NCBI GenBank assembly: GCA_964636945.1
Contig: CAZWVH010000068.1
Coordinates: 1 to 14,594 of the forward strand
DNA length: 14,594 bases
DNA from: CAZADA01 sp964636945
GTDB lineage: Bacteria > Pseudomonadota > Alphaproteobacteria > Caulobacterales > Maricaulaceae
Direction: 5' to 3'
Position 1 is the stretch's first letter. Each line of letters starts with the position of its first letter. The notes under the pieces were generated by a model that was not told where the DNA came from, searched no databases, and saw nothing but the letters and a program-made list of their open reading frames with translations. The position numbers were made by a program, and so were the translations under genes. This document shows, piece after piece, positions 1 to 8,523 of this stretch.

Positions 1-1
1 C

Positions 2-97
2 GCTGATCTGATCGGCGAAGCCATCAGGCGCATCGCCAACGATGAGTCCTTGTCCCAATTGTTTGTTGAAAGCCGTAAAGTGCGCGAGCCGGTATGA
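2..97 (+). CDS. C-terminal end of an unidentified gene, possibly a glycosyltransferase (partial)
   Basis: An open frame enters from the left edge and ends at TGA 95-97, giving 31 codons; the true start lies outside the window. The visible tail has the pattern IGEAIRRIANDESLSQLF followed by a basic stretch. That resembles the end of many GT-B glycosyltransferases, where a helix of the type 'LAEAIRRLLDDPALR' precedes the stop. It is on the same strand as the pyruvyl transferase gene that starts 170 bp later, so a shared glycan role is plausible. The fragment is too short to identify: the frame looks coding, but the family is an inference from a short resemblance. Confidence 0.45.
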   Translation, partial: ADLIGEAIRRIANDESLSQLFVESRKVREPV

Positions 98-155
98 TTG
101 GATCAATGCGCGTCATATCGGTTGCGAATGGCGGCGTCATCAAGTCCAGGCGATC

Positions 156-174
156 GCCCACAAAGTCTGTGGGT
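156..174 (+). terminator. Candidate hairpin terminator after the left-edge gene
   Basis: CCCACA (157-162) and TGTGGG (168-173) form a perfect 6-bp stem around a 5-nt loop, with a possible G-T pair outside it (156/174). It lies about 60 bp after the left-edge stop codon. The bases after it (TTATGCTTC) are only moderately T-rich, so intrinsic termination is possible but not clear. The rest of the 98-267 gap shows no promoter I could defend. Confidence 0.3.
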
Positions 175-267
175 TATGCTTCATCAAACTCTCATTACAC
201 GTTCGCATCTTCGCGCTGAACCTGTTACCATTCCGGCTCGCAAATGCGATGAAACAGGGGCACGCAC

Positions 268-1506
268 ATGCTGTATTCGCAGTCCAAAGCGCCGAAGGTT
301 GCGATCTTCGGACTGTTCGGGTCAGGAAACCTGGGCAATGACGCCAAACTCGAGGCCATGCTCCATGGAATGCGACGAGCGGCCCCGCACGCCGACTTTT
401 ACGCCATCGCCGAAAATCCCGAAACGGTGACAGAGCGTTTCGACGTTCCCGCCATCGACCTGTATCAGCGCTCCGTAAAGGCCGAAGGGGCGCTCATCCG
501 CAGCATGCCGGGACCGGCGAAGAGTGTGGCGCGCGAGGCCAACCGCTGGGAACGCGCGCGACAGACGCTCAAGGACACCAATCACGTTTTGTTGGCTGGC
601 GCGGGTGTGTTCAACGGTCGCCAAGTCAATGACATCGACATGCCCTTTCGGGTCATGCGATGGACGGTGATGACCCGCGCCCGCGGCGGGGACGTCCATC
701 TTGTGGCGATGGGCGGTGGTGATTCCAAGTCGCCATGGGCGCGTCGTGCGCTTGGTGTCGCCGGCCGGGCGGCGGTGTACAGGTCGTGGCGCAATTACCA
801 ATCTCGCGACTTTGCCGAAGAACTGGGCATCTCCACTGCCCATGATTCCGTGGTGCCTGACCTCATTTTCGCCCTGCCAACGGCCAATGCAGCGGCCGCG
901 AGCGCTCCGTCCGCCAATCAAGTCAAAACCGTGGGCCTGGGTGTGATGGCGTTCCAAAACTGGAAAGCCGCCGGCGGTGTCGGCCTGCAAGCCTCCTACG
1001 GGGTTTACTTGAAGAAGGTTGTGGCAGTGGCGCGGTGGTTGCTGGAGGATGGCAAGACCGTCCGGCTTTTGGTGGGCGATGATGAGGACGAAGCCGTGGT
1101 GGAAGACGTAAAATCCGCCCTAGCCGCCGACGTTCCCGATAAGATGGATGGGATATCGGTGCGTCGTTTCGATTCCATTCACGACATTTTTGATGAGATC
1201 TCGAAGACTGATGCTGTGATCGCGTCCCGTTTCCACAATGTGGTTGCCGCGCTGCGCCTTGGAAAACCGGTGGTTTCACTCGGCTATGGCTCAAAGTTTG
1301 AGTCTGTGCTCGAGGAATTTAGCATTCCCCATCTGGCGCAAAACATTTGGGAATTCGACGTCGATAAGCTCAAACAGCAATTCGCCGAGGCGACCAAGGA
1401 CCCGGTCACGTTCCGCAATAATTGTCTGCGCACCAGCGATCGCTTGAGCGGTCAGCTTGAAGAACATTTTGATCGTATTGCCCGACGTTTTGAGTATGCG
1501 CATTAG
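268..1506 (+). CDS. Polysaccharide pyruvyl transferase family protein
   Basis: The 412-aa product looks like a full-length member of the polysaccharide pyruvyl transferase family (CsaB/WcaK type, PF04230). These enzymes move a pyruvyl group from phosphoenolpyruvate onto a sugar of an exopolysaccharide or cell-wall polymer, forming a ketal. The N-terminus has the family's opening strand and glycine loop, FGLFGSGNLGNDA (about residues 14-26). Near the C-terminus is the usual signature ASRFHNVVAALRLGKPVVSLGY (R321, F322, H323), the most conserved part of the family. There is no signal peptide or membrane span, so it should act in the cytoplasm. ATG 268 is chosen because the family homology starts about ten residues in, with AGGGGC a short distance upstream. 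The acceptor sugar cannot be inferred. The downstream gap of over 300 bp argues against an operon with the nitrogen genes. Confidence 0.85.
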   Translation: MLYSQSKAPKVAIFGLFGSGNLGNDAKLEAMLHGMRRAAPHADFYAIAENPETVTERFDVPAIDLYQRSVKAEGALIRSMPGPAKSVAREANRWERARQTLKDTNHVLLAGAGVFNGRQVNDIDMPFRVMRWTVMTRARGGDVHLVAMGGGDSKSPWARRALGVAGRAAVYRSWRNYQSRDFAEELGISTAHDSVVPDLIFALPTANAAAASAPSANQVKTVGLGVMAFQNWKAAGGVGLQASYGVYLKKVVAVARWLLEDGKTVRLLVGDDEDEAVVEDVKSALAADVPDKMDGISVRRFDSIHDIFDEISKTDAVIASRFHNVVAALRLGKPVVSLGYGSKFESVLEEFSIPHLAQNIWEFDVDKLKQQFAEATKDPVTFRNNCLRTSDRLSGQLEEHFDRIARRFEYAH

Positions 1507-1825
1507 CGCCAAGGCCCGTGGCCGACAAAACGCCCGCCCCAACTCAATTTGAATTTGCTCTCAGACTGAGATCAAAACCGCATTGATTCGCAATTTCCCA
1601 CCATGATCGAACGAGCATTACGGTGAGTTTTTGTTGCGACCCACAAAATGAATTCAGCGAATTTATGCTCATTGCTTGAATTCTTGGCCCGTTTCTTTGG
1701 AATTTTTACACAATCTCACCCGAGATTGGCGACAGAAGGGATGCGGTTCACTTGCAACAGCGAAGCTTGCTTTACGGGCGCAGCATAAATTGGCCTTTCC
1801 TCCATCCAATTGTACGGAGGATGTG
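1507..1825. other. 319-bp intergenic stretch upstream of the broken ammonium transporter gene
   Basis: I see no convincing gene here. It is more AT-rich than its flanks and carries several dyads. TCTCAG/CTGAGA surrounds a single base at 1559-1571. A longer imperfect hairpin at 1650-1683 pairs GAATTCA (1650-1656) with TGAATTC (1677-1683), plus five inner pairs with single-base bulges. It presumably holds the promoter and control sites of the former transporter and glutamate synthase unit. No sigma-54 element with both invariant GG and GC dinucleotides at the right spacing was found close to the transporter start. Confidence 0.5.
1816..1820 (+). promoter_or_regulatory. Strong ribosome binding site of the ammonium transporter remnant
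   Basis: GGAGG lies 5 nt before ATG 1826. It supports 1826, rather than the later GTG 1846, as the original start of the transporter gene. A complementary CCTCC occurs at 1799-1803, so the mRNA could fold to mask this site. Confidence 0.55.
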
Positions 1826-2445
1826 ATGGGCAGACGGTTTAGTGTGTGGATTGCAGTGATGGTCGCCAGCGTCAGTGGAGTGACCGCGCCGGCCTTTCCA
1901 TCGCCAAAATTATGGCCAATACCAATATGGCCGCCGCTGCGGGCGTGGTGATCGCTCTCATCGCCTCATCATTGCGCAATCGGCGGCCAGACCTGACCCT
2001 GGTGCTCAACGGCGCCATTGGCGGACTTGTGGCGATCACCGCGCAACCCTTGGCCCCCGCGCTGTGGCAAGCAGCGATCGTAGGCTCTATCGGCGGACTT
2101 TTGATTGTGTTCGTCACACCCCTATTTCAAAGAATGCGGGTGGACGGCGTGGTCGGCGCCATTCCCGCGCACTTGGTTTGCGGAATTTGGGGAATAATCG
2201 CCGTGGCGTTCACGGCGCGATCGGGTGAGAATGGACTATTGGATCAACTTCTGGTTCAGTTAACGGGAATTGGCGTCATTGGCGGATTGGTTGTCGTCAC
2301 CAGCATGGCGGCATGGTTTGTGATCGATCGGTTGATCGGCGTCAAAGCCAGCGAAGAAGATCAGCGATTGGGGTTGGACCACGCAGAACTGCGCGCAATG
2401 GCTTATCCCTACTTTTCGCGGCCCGAGGACCCAGAAAGCGCCTAA
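1826..2445 (+). pseudogene. amt: Ammonium transporter (Amt/MEP family), internally deleted and frameshifted
   Basis: Two parts of an Amt gene are joined out of frame. From ATG 1826 the first ~24 codons read as a typical signal peptide (MGRRFSVWIAVMVASVSGV, then TAPAF), as many Amt precursors have. At about 1890-1905 the homology jumps to another frame, which continues to TAA 2443-2445. That frame starts at LSIAKIMANTNMAAAAG and runs through NGAIGGLVAIT, VDGVVGAIPAHLVCGIWG and the SEEDQRLGLDHAELRAMAYP tail. This is about the second half of Amt, from around transmembrane helix 7. The second pore histidine is present (PAHLVCGIWG). The first pore histidine, the phenylalanine gate and the first six or so helices are absent. 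The 3' part is open from GTG 1846 (199 codons) but could not form a channel alone. The stop is 31 bp before gltD, so the original unit was probably amt-gltD-gltB. The family call is firm; an assembly error is the main alternative to a real deletion. Confidence 0.8.
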
Positions 2446-2476
2446 CGCCTTTGGCCATTGGTGCAGATAGGACTTC

Positions 2477-3940
2477 ATGAGCTCAAACGTCTTTCGATTC
2501 ACAGAACTGGACGCCCAACGACCCAAACGGCGAAGCGCTTCAACGCGCATCAAGGATTTCCAGGAAATCTATCGCCAGTTCACAGAGGCGGCTGCAGAAA
2601 ATCAATCGAGCCGCTGTTCGCAATGTGGCGTGCCGTTTTGCCAATCGGGCTGTCCGTTGGAAAACAATATTCCTGATTGGTTGCGCTTGGCGGCCAATGG
2701 GGAGGTGCGCGAGGCCTACGATGTCTCGGCGGCGACAAATCCCATGCCAGAGGTATGCGGGCGGATTTGCCCTCAGGATCGCTTATGCGAGCAAGCCTGC
2801 GTGATCGAACAGTCCGGTCATGGCGCGGTGACCATTGGCGCTGTGGAAAAGCATTTGACTGACATGGCGTGGGACAATGGCTGGGTGCCCCCCATCGCCG
2901 TTGGCGCGCCCTCCGGCTTGTCGGTGGGGATTATCGGCGCTGGCCCAGCAGGCCTCGCAGCGGCAGAGCGCCTACGCGAATATGGCCATGCCGTCACGGT
3001 TTATGACCGCTATGATCGCATTGGCGGACTCATGGTCTACGGCATTCCCAACTTTAAATTGGACAAGGCCATTGTGACCCGACGGGCGGAGCGCTTAAGA
3101 GCTGCCGGTGTGGAGTTTGTACTCAACACGGATGTGGGCCGCGATGTCAGTTTGGCGCAATTGCGCAATCGTCATGACTCCGTACTCATCGCAGCAGGGG
3201 TTTACCAGGCCCGGGCGCTAGGCGTGGACGGGGACGCCTCACGCGTGATCACCCCGGCTTTGCAGTTTCTGACCGCGGCTAATCGCGATGGGTTTGGGGA
3301 TCAGCGTGACCCTGCCGACGCCCACGCCCGGGACAAGCGCGTGGTGGTGATTGGCGGCGGGGATACCGCCATGGACTGCGTGCGCACCGCGGTGCGTCAG
3401 GGCGCCAAGTCCGTTACGTGCCTCTATCGCCGAGATAGAGACAACATGCCAGGTTCAGCACGCGAAGTGCGCTCAGCCGAGGACGAGGGCGTGGACTTCC
3501 AGTGGTTGTCAGCGCCCAAGACCATCTCGTCGTCTTCGGGTGGCGCTGGCGTCGTCACCGCCATTGCCATGCGCCTGGCGGGCGCGGATGCCTCTGGTCG
3601 ACGCGCGCCTGAACCGGTGGCGGGTAGTGAACGGCCCCTTGACGCTGATCTGGTGATTCCCGCCTTGGGATATGATGGCGAGGACTTTGTCGAACTGTTC
3701 GCCGCTTCTGATTTGGCGACCACAAAGAAAGGACTGATTGAGGCCAAGCCGGTGCTTCCTGAGCATGGGATGGAGCTGGGCTCGGGCGTCACCTCGCTCA
3801 ATGGCGTTTTTGCCGCCGGCGACTGTGTGCGCGGCGCTTCGCTTGTCGTGTGGGCTTTGCGCGATGGACTGAGAGTCGCGGCGCAAATACACCATTGGCT
3901 CTTGCAGAGCGCTGCGCGCGACGTATCGTCCGCGGCATGA
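2477..3940 (+). CDS. gltD: Glutamate synthase [NADPH] small (beta) subunit
   Basis: The 487-aa flavoprotein oxidises NADPH and passes electrons through FAD and iron-sulfur clusters to the large subunit GltB for glutamate synthesis in the cytoplasm. The N-terminal domain has two cysteine groups for 4Fe-4S clusters: C47, C50, C55, C59 (SRCSQCGVPFCQSGCP) and C94, C98, C104, C108. The FAD-binding motif GIIGAGPAGLAAAE is at 151-164, the NADPH-binding motif VVVIGGGDTAMDC at 289-301, and the closing FAD motif GVFAAGDCVRGAS near the C-terminus. The length is close to the ~470 residues usual for the family. ATG 2477 fits the family N-terminus, although its ribosome binding site (ATAGGA) is modest. The TGA overlaps the gltB start as ATGA, indicating translational coupling. 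No key residue appears to be missing. Confidence 0.96.
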   Translation: MSSNVFRFTELDAQRPKRRSASTRIKDFQEIYRQFTEAAAENQSSRCSQCGVPFCQSGCPLENNIPDWLRLAANGEVREAYDVSAATNPMPEVCGRICPQDRLCEQACVIEQSGHGAVTIGAVEKHLTDMAWDNGWVPPIAVGAPSGLSVGIIGAGPAGLAAAERLREYGHAVTVYDRYDRIGGLMVYGIPNFKLDKAIVTRRAERLRAAGVEFVLNTDVGRDVSLAQLRNRHDSVLIAAGVYQARALGVDGDASRVITPALQFLTAANRDGFGDQRDPADAHARDKRVVVIGGGDTAMDCVRTAVRQGAKSVTCLYRRDRDNMPGSAREVRSAEDEGVDFQWLSAPKTISSSSGGAGVVTAIAMRLAGADASGRRAPEPVAGSERPLDADLVIPALGYDGEDFVELFAASDLATTKKGLIEAKPVLPEHGMELGSGVTSLNGVFAAGDCVRGASLVVWALRDGLRVAAQIHHWLLQSAARDVSSAA

Positions 3941-6900
3941 CCATCAAAACATCTGCTGACGCGGCTCAGTTTTTGGCTGCCCAAGACGAGGCCCGCCAAC
4001 GACTGATTGCAGCAGGCGCCTACGACCCCGCCCATGAACAATCGGCGTGCGGGGTGGGTATGGTGGCTTCGGTTGACGCGGAGCCCCGGCGCGACGTGGT
4101 CACATTGGCGTTGGCCGCACTGAGATCGGTGTGGCACCGTGGCGCGGTCGATGCGGATGGACTCACTGGTGACGGCGCCGGTCTGCGGATTGATGTGCCC
4201 CAGGAATTTTTCCGCCATCAAGTCAAGCGAATCGGCCACACGCCGCGCGACTGGCCGGTGTGTGTGGGCATGACGTTTCTGCCCCGCACCGATTTGGGGG
4301 CGCAGGACCGGGCCCGCACCGTGATCGAAACCCACATATTACGTGCCGGTTTTTACCTCTATGGCTGGCGTCAAGTGCCGGTGCGCCCTGCGGTGATCGG
4401 GCCCAAGGCCGAGGCGACCCGTCCAGAAATTGAGCAAGTCTTGTTCTGCGATCCCCAGGGACGGGACAATGAAGCCCTCGAACGTGCGCTCTATATTGTC
4501 CGCCGCCACATTGAACGCCAAGCCGAACGCGAGGGCCTGAAGGAGCTGTATCTGTGTTCGCTCTCCGCCCAATCGCTCATCTACAAAGGTCTATTCCTGG
4601 CCGAACAGATTGAGGCGTTTTATCCCGACCTCGCCGATCCGGACTTTGTGTCCGCCGTCGCCATCTTTCATCAGCGCTATTCAACCAACACCTTTCCACA
4701 ATGGCGGCTGGCTCAACCGTTCCGGGTGCTGGCGCATAACGGTGAAATCAACACATTGAGCGGCAATCGCAATTGGATGCGCAGCCATGAATTGAGTCTG
4801 ACCGCCGACGCCTATGGCGACCAGTCGGAGGCCATGCGACCTGTGATCCAGCCCGGAGCATCGGATTCGGCGGCTCTGGACAATGTGTTTGAAGGTCTTT
4901 TGCGAGCAGGACGCGAAGCGCCCTTGGTGAAGGCCATGCTCTTGCCGGAGGCATGGTCCAAGCGCCCCCACGTCACCTCTGAACCCAAACGTGCGCTTTA
5001 CGCCTATTGCAACGCCATCATGGAGCCATGGGATGGGCCAGCTGCAATTGCGGCCTGCGATGGGCGTTGGGCGCTGGCGGGATTGGATCGAAACGGCCTG
5101 CGGCCCTTGCGATGGGCCCTCACCCATGACGGCATTCTCGCCGTGGGGTCTGAGGCCGGCATGACGCCGCTTGACGATGAACGGGTGATCCAACGCGGGG
5201 CTGTGCGTCAAGGCGGTGTCATTGGGGTTGATTTGCGCGAGAAGAAGTTTTTCGCCGACGAAGAGTTGGTGCGCCACGTGGCGTCAGACGCCGACTATGC
5301 CGCCTGGTCCTCCAGCGTGATCGATATGGAGCCAGAGATCGGCCCAGGCGCTGAGCCATTCCTCTTTGACGCCATTGAACGCCGGCGGAGATTGCGGGCG
5401 GCCGGCGTGACCCGCGAAGATCTTGAGCTGGTTCTCACCCCCATGATTGAGGACGCCAAAGAGGCGGTGGGCTCCATGGGCGATGATACGGCCCCTGCAG
5501 TGCTGTCCCAGCGGTACCGTCCATTAAGCCACTATTTTCGCCAACGGTTTTCCCAGGTTACCAACCCACCCATCGACCCTTTGCGAGAGGGCCGGGTGAT
5601 GAGCCTGAAAACCCGTTTTCGCAATTTGGGGGCCGTGCGCGCCACCGACGGTCCCTTACCGGAAATCTTGAGCCTAGAAGGCCCAATCCTGTCCAATGGC
5701 ATGTTCGACCGGTTGTGCAGCAAATTGGGGGATGAAACCCAAGCATTGGACTGCACATTCACACCATCTCCCAGCACCGCTCCCGGCGGCGCGTTGCGTG
5801 CAGCCTTGGAGAAACTGGTCGCTCAAGCCGTGCAGGCTGTGGACGCGGGCGCCAGCCATTTGGTGCTCACCGATGAGCATCAGAATTCCGATCGCGCCCC
5901 TGCTCCCATGATCCTGGCGGCGGCGGCCGTGCATCGAACGCTTTTGGAAAAGGGCCTGAGGCGCAAATGCGCGCTCACCGTGCGATCCGCCGAATGTTTT
6001 GATGCGCATTATTGCGCCGTTCTCATTGGCGTGGGCGCCACGTGTGTTGCGCCTTATTTGGCGTTCGAAGCCGCGTCCGACCTGGTTGAACGCGACAAAT
6101 GCAGCGTTGATTCTCCCCAACATGCTGCAAGAGCGGTGAAGACCGCACTGGAAAGCGGGCTTCTCAAAATCCTGTCGAAGTCAGGCATTTCCGTTTTGTC
6201 AGCCTATCGCGGCGGATGCTGGTTTGAAGCGCTGGGCCTGTCGCGCGTGCTGGTGGAGGAGTATTTTCCCGGCATGAGCAGCCGCATTTCCGGGGTGGGA
6301 TTGGCGGGGATTGAGGCGGAGACGTTCGCTCAACACGCAGCCGCTTGGTCGGACGGAACCACGGATCAGCTCGATGTGGGCGGATTTTACCAAGTTCGTG
6401 CGTCCGGCGAGCCGCATTCGGTGGATGCGAAAATGATCACCCACTTGCAACGGGCCGTCCGCACCAATGACCAAGGCGCATGGGATCAATACATCTCCAC
6501 ATTAGAACAGCATCCTAAGCTCAAATTGCGGGACCTCCTTAATTTCAGCCCGCAAGGCGAGCCCATCTCCATCCATGATGTGGAGCCCCTGAGCGCGATT
6601 TATCGCCGATTTGTCACGCCGGGCATGTCATTGGGCGCGCTGTCGCCGGAAGCCCATGGCGTGCTCAATCTTGCCATGAACCAATTGGGCGCCCGCTCGG
6701 TGTCCGGTGAGGGCGGCGAAGACCCGGACCGGTATGTGCTCACGCCTGAAGGCGGCAATCTCAATTCGGCCGTGAAGCAAATTGCCTCGGGCCGATTTGG
6801 CGTGACGGCCGAATATCTCAACCAAGCCCGCGAGATTGAGATTAAGGTGGCGCAAGGGGCCAAGCCGGGCGAAGGCGGTCAGTTGCCCGGCCACAAGGTG

Positions 6901-8523
6901 ACTGAGTTCATCGCGCGCATGCGCCACTCCGATCCAGGCGTCACATTGATCTCGCCGCCGCCCCATCACGATATTTACACCATCGAAGATCTCGCCCAGC
7001 TGATCTACGACCTCAAGCAATGCAATCCTGACGCCCGCGTCGCAGTGAAACTGGTATCTTCTACTGGCGTGGGCACGGTGGCGGCAGGGGTCGTTAAAGC
7101 CAAGGCCGATATTGTCCACATCGCAGGTCATGGCGGCGGTACCGGCGCGAGCCCGCTCACATCGATCAAGTTTGCCGGACTGCCTTGGGAAATAGGGCTG
7201 GCCGAAGCCCATCAGATTCTGTCGCTCAACCAATTACGTGACCGGGTGAGATTGCGCACTGACGGCAGCTTGCGCACTGGGCGCGACATTATCATCGCCG
7301 CGATGTTGGGCGCCGAGGAATACGCCATTGGGACGGTGTCCTTGCTCGCGCTCGGTTGCCTGATGGTGCGCCAATGTCACAACAACACCTGCCCGGTGGG
7401 TGTGTGCACCCAAGACGAAGCGCTCCGCGCAAGATTTCATGGCGCGGTGGATCATGTGATCAATCTGATGACATTCCTGGCGCAGGATGTCCGCCGACAT
7501 TTGGCGGGCTTGGGCGCGCGAACGCTTGATGACATCATTGGACGCACAGATTTGCTCCACCAAATTTCCCGTGGCGGTGCGCGTTTGGATGATCTCGACT
7601 TAAATCCGTTACTCGTCCGCGTTGACGAAGAATGGCGACCACAGACCGAGGCGCCTTACTCGCCACCTGCGCCGGCCTTGGACGAACACATTCTCAAAGA
7701 CGCCGCAGCCGTATTCAAATCGGGCGAACAAGCGCGGCTCGCTTATACCATCCGCAATGTGGACCGGGCGGTGGGCGCGCGCGTGTCATCGAAGATTGTG
7801 CGCACATTTGGCCCCACCGGTTTGGCCGATGGGCGGTTGACCGTGCGATTTGTTGGTTCGGCCGGTCAGTCATTTGGCGCGTTTTCAGCGCAAGGCTTAC
7901 GGCTGGAGCTTGAAGGCGAAGCCAATGACTATGTGGGCAAGGGCCTGTCGGGAGCCCAAATCGCCATTTGGCCCGCCTCGCCCAACAGAAATGGCGCAGA
8001 TGGCGACGCCGACGCCATCATCGGCAATACATGTCTATATGGCGCGACCAGCGGCGCCCTTTTTGCCGCGGGTCGGGCTGGGGAACGATTTGCCGTGCGC
8101 AACTCCGGCGCCCACGCGGTGGTGGAAGGCGTGAGCGCCAATGGCTGCGAATACATGACGTCAGGTCGGGTGGTGGTTCTCGGATCAGTGGGCGACAATT
8201 TCGCCGCGGGCATGACAGGCGGTGAGGCCTTCGTCCATGATCCAGAGGACGTGCTTGCCAGTCTAGTCAATCTTGACGACGCCGAATTGGCTGCGCCAGA
8301 TGCATTGGCGCTCGCACGGTGCCGAGAATTGATCGAAGCGCATGTGGCCGCAACGCGTTCGTTGCGCGCACAACACATTTTGGAGGCTTGGGCGCAGGAA
8401 GAGTCGCATTTCGCTCTGGTTCGCCCCAAATCCGCGGCTGTCTCGCCCAAAGCCAAGACGCAAAGACAACGCCCGCCACAGCCACCAAAGCGCAAGGAAC
8501 GCGTCGACCACGCGCAGCCATAG
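3937..8523 (+). CDS. gltB: Glutamate synthase [NADPH] large (alpha) subunit
   Basis: The 1528-aa enzyme makes glutamate from glutamine and 2-oxoglutarate with electrons from GltD. Cys38 (SACGVGMV) would become the N-terminal nucleophile of the class II glutaminase domain after removal of a 37-residue propeptide. WHRGAVDADGLTGDGAG and FHQRYSTNTFP...AHNGEINT belong to that domain. A central domain follows, then the FMN-binding synthase domain from about residue 880 (TPGMSLGALSPEAHG; HIAGHGGGTGASPLTS). The 3Fe-4S cysteines are C1147, C1152 and C1157 (CHNNTCPVGVC), and a GXGXG beta-helix domain spans about 1270-1490. ATG 3937 is preferred over an in-frame start at 3850: it overlaps the gltD stop as ATGA and leaves a normal propeptide, whereas 3850 would add 29 residues inside gltD. 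The last ~30 residues form an unusual basic, proline-rich tail. The gltD-gltB order is the reverse of E. coli gltBD. Confidence 0.96.
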   Translation: MTIKTSADAAQFLAAQDEARQRLIAAGAYDPAHEQSACGVGMVASVDAEPRRDVVTLALAALRSVWHRGAVDADGLTGDGAGLRIDVPQEFFRHQVKRIGHTPRDWPVCVGMTFLPRTDLGAQDRARTVIETHILRAGFYLYGWRQVPVRPAVIGPKAEATRPEIEQVLFCDPQGRDNEALERALYIVRRHIERQAEREGLKELYLCSLSAQSLIYKGLFLAEQIEAFYPDLADPDFVSAVAIFHQRYSTNTFPQWRLAQPFRVLAHNGEINTLSGNRNWMRSHELSLTADAYGDQSEAMRPVIQPGASDSAALDNVFEGLLRAGREAPLVKAMLLPEAWSKRPHVTSEPKRALYAYCNAIMEPWDGPAAIAACDGRWALAGLDRNGLRPLRWALTHDGILAVGSEAGMTPLDDERVIQRGAVRQGGVIGVDLREKKFFADEELVRHVASDADYAAWSSSVIDMEPEIGPGAEPFLFDAIERRRRLRAAGVTREDLELVLTPMIEDAKEAVGSMGDDTAPAVLSQRYRPLSHYFRQRFSQVTNPPIDPLREGRVMSLKTRFRNLGAVRATDGPLPEILSLEGPILSNGMFDRLCSKLGDETQALDCTFTPSPSTAPGGALRAALEKLVAQAVQAVDAGASHLVLTDEHQNSDRAPAPMILAAAAVHRTLLEKGLRRKCALTVRSAECFDAHYCAVLIGVGATCVAPYLAFEAASDLVERDKCSVDSPQHAARAVKTALESGLLKILSKSGISVLSAYRGGCWFEALGLSRVLVEEYFPGMSSRISGVGLAGIEAETFAQHAAAWSDGTTDQLDVGGFYQVRASGEPHSVDAKMITHLQRAVRTNDQGAWDQYISTLEQHPKLKLRDLLNFSPQGEPISIHDVEPLSAIYRRFVTPGMSLGALSPEAHGVLNLAMNQLGARSVSGEGGEDPDRYVLTPEGGNLNSAVKQIASGRFGVTAEYLNQAREIEIKVAQGAKPGEGGQLPGHKVTEFIARMRHSDPGVTLISPPPHHDIYTIEDLAQLIYDLKQCNPDARVAVKLVSSTGVGTVAAGVVKAKADIVHIAGHGGGTGASPLTSIKFAGLPWEIGLAEAHQILSLNQLRDRVRLRTDGSLRTGRDIIIAAMLGAEEYAIGTVSLLALGCLMVRQCHNNTCPVGVCTQDEALRARFHGAVDHVINLMTFLAQDVRRHLAGLGARTLDDIIGRTDLLHQISRGGARLDDLDLNPLLVRVDEEWRPQTEAPYSPPAPALDEHILKDAAAVFKSGEQARLAYTIRNVDRAVGARVSSKIVRTFGPTGLADGRLTVRFVGSAGQSFGAFSAQGLRLELEGEANDYVGKGLSGAQIAIWPASPNRNGADGDADAIIGNTCLYGATSGALFAAGRAGERFAVRNSGAHAVVEGVSANGCEYMTSGRVVVLGSVGDNFAAGMTGGEAFVHDPEDVLASLVNLDDAELAAPDALALARCRELIEAHVAATRSLRAQHILEAWAQEESHFALVRPKSAAVSPKAKTQRQRPPQPPKRKERVDHAQP

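Noticed and set aside
42..430. Two plus-strand open frames before the pyruvyl transferase
   Set aside because: They overlap the left-edge gene tail and the pyruvyl transferase start in other frames, and lack homology or a plausible ribosome binding site.
322..990. 222-codon minus-strand frame inside the pyruvyl transferase gene
   Set aside because: It is antisense to a recognised gene, with no homology and no ribosome binding site.
1512..1522. GGCC-CGT-GGCC hairpin just after the pyruvyl transferase stop as a terminator
   Set aside because: The stem has four pairs, the loop is three bases and no T run follows.
1685..1702. Sigma-54-like sequence (TTGGCCCG, then TTGG) before the transporter remnant
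   Set aside because: The -12 part lacks the invariant GC and the spacing is one base off. Sites around 1519 and 1752 each miss other required bases.
1676..1951. 91-codon open frame as a separate small gene
   Set aside because: Only its part from ATG 1826 looks real (Amt signal peptide). The upstream part has no coding character and the end is the frameshifted remnant.
3850..3936. Upstream in-frame start for gltB that would add 29 residues
   Set aside because: It lies inside gltD. The ATGA overlap at 3937 and a normal-length propeptide before Cys38 favour the later start.
3424..4335. 303-codon open frame on the minus strand across the gltD-gltB junction
   Set aside because: It is antisense to two certain genes, resembles no family and is rich in Arg, Ser and Pro, as expected for a shadow of GC-rich coding sequence.
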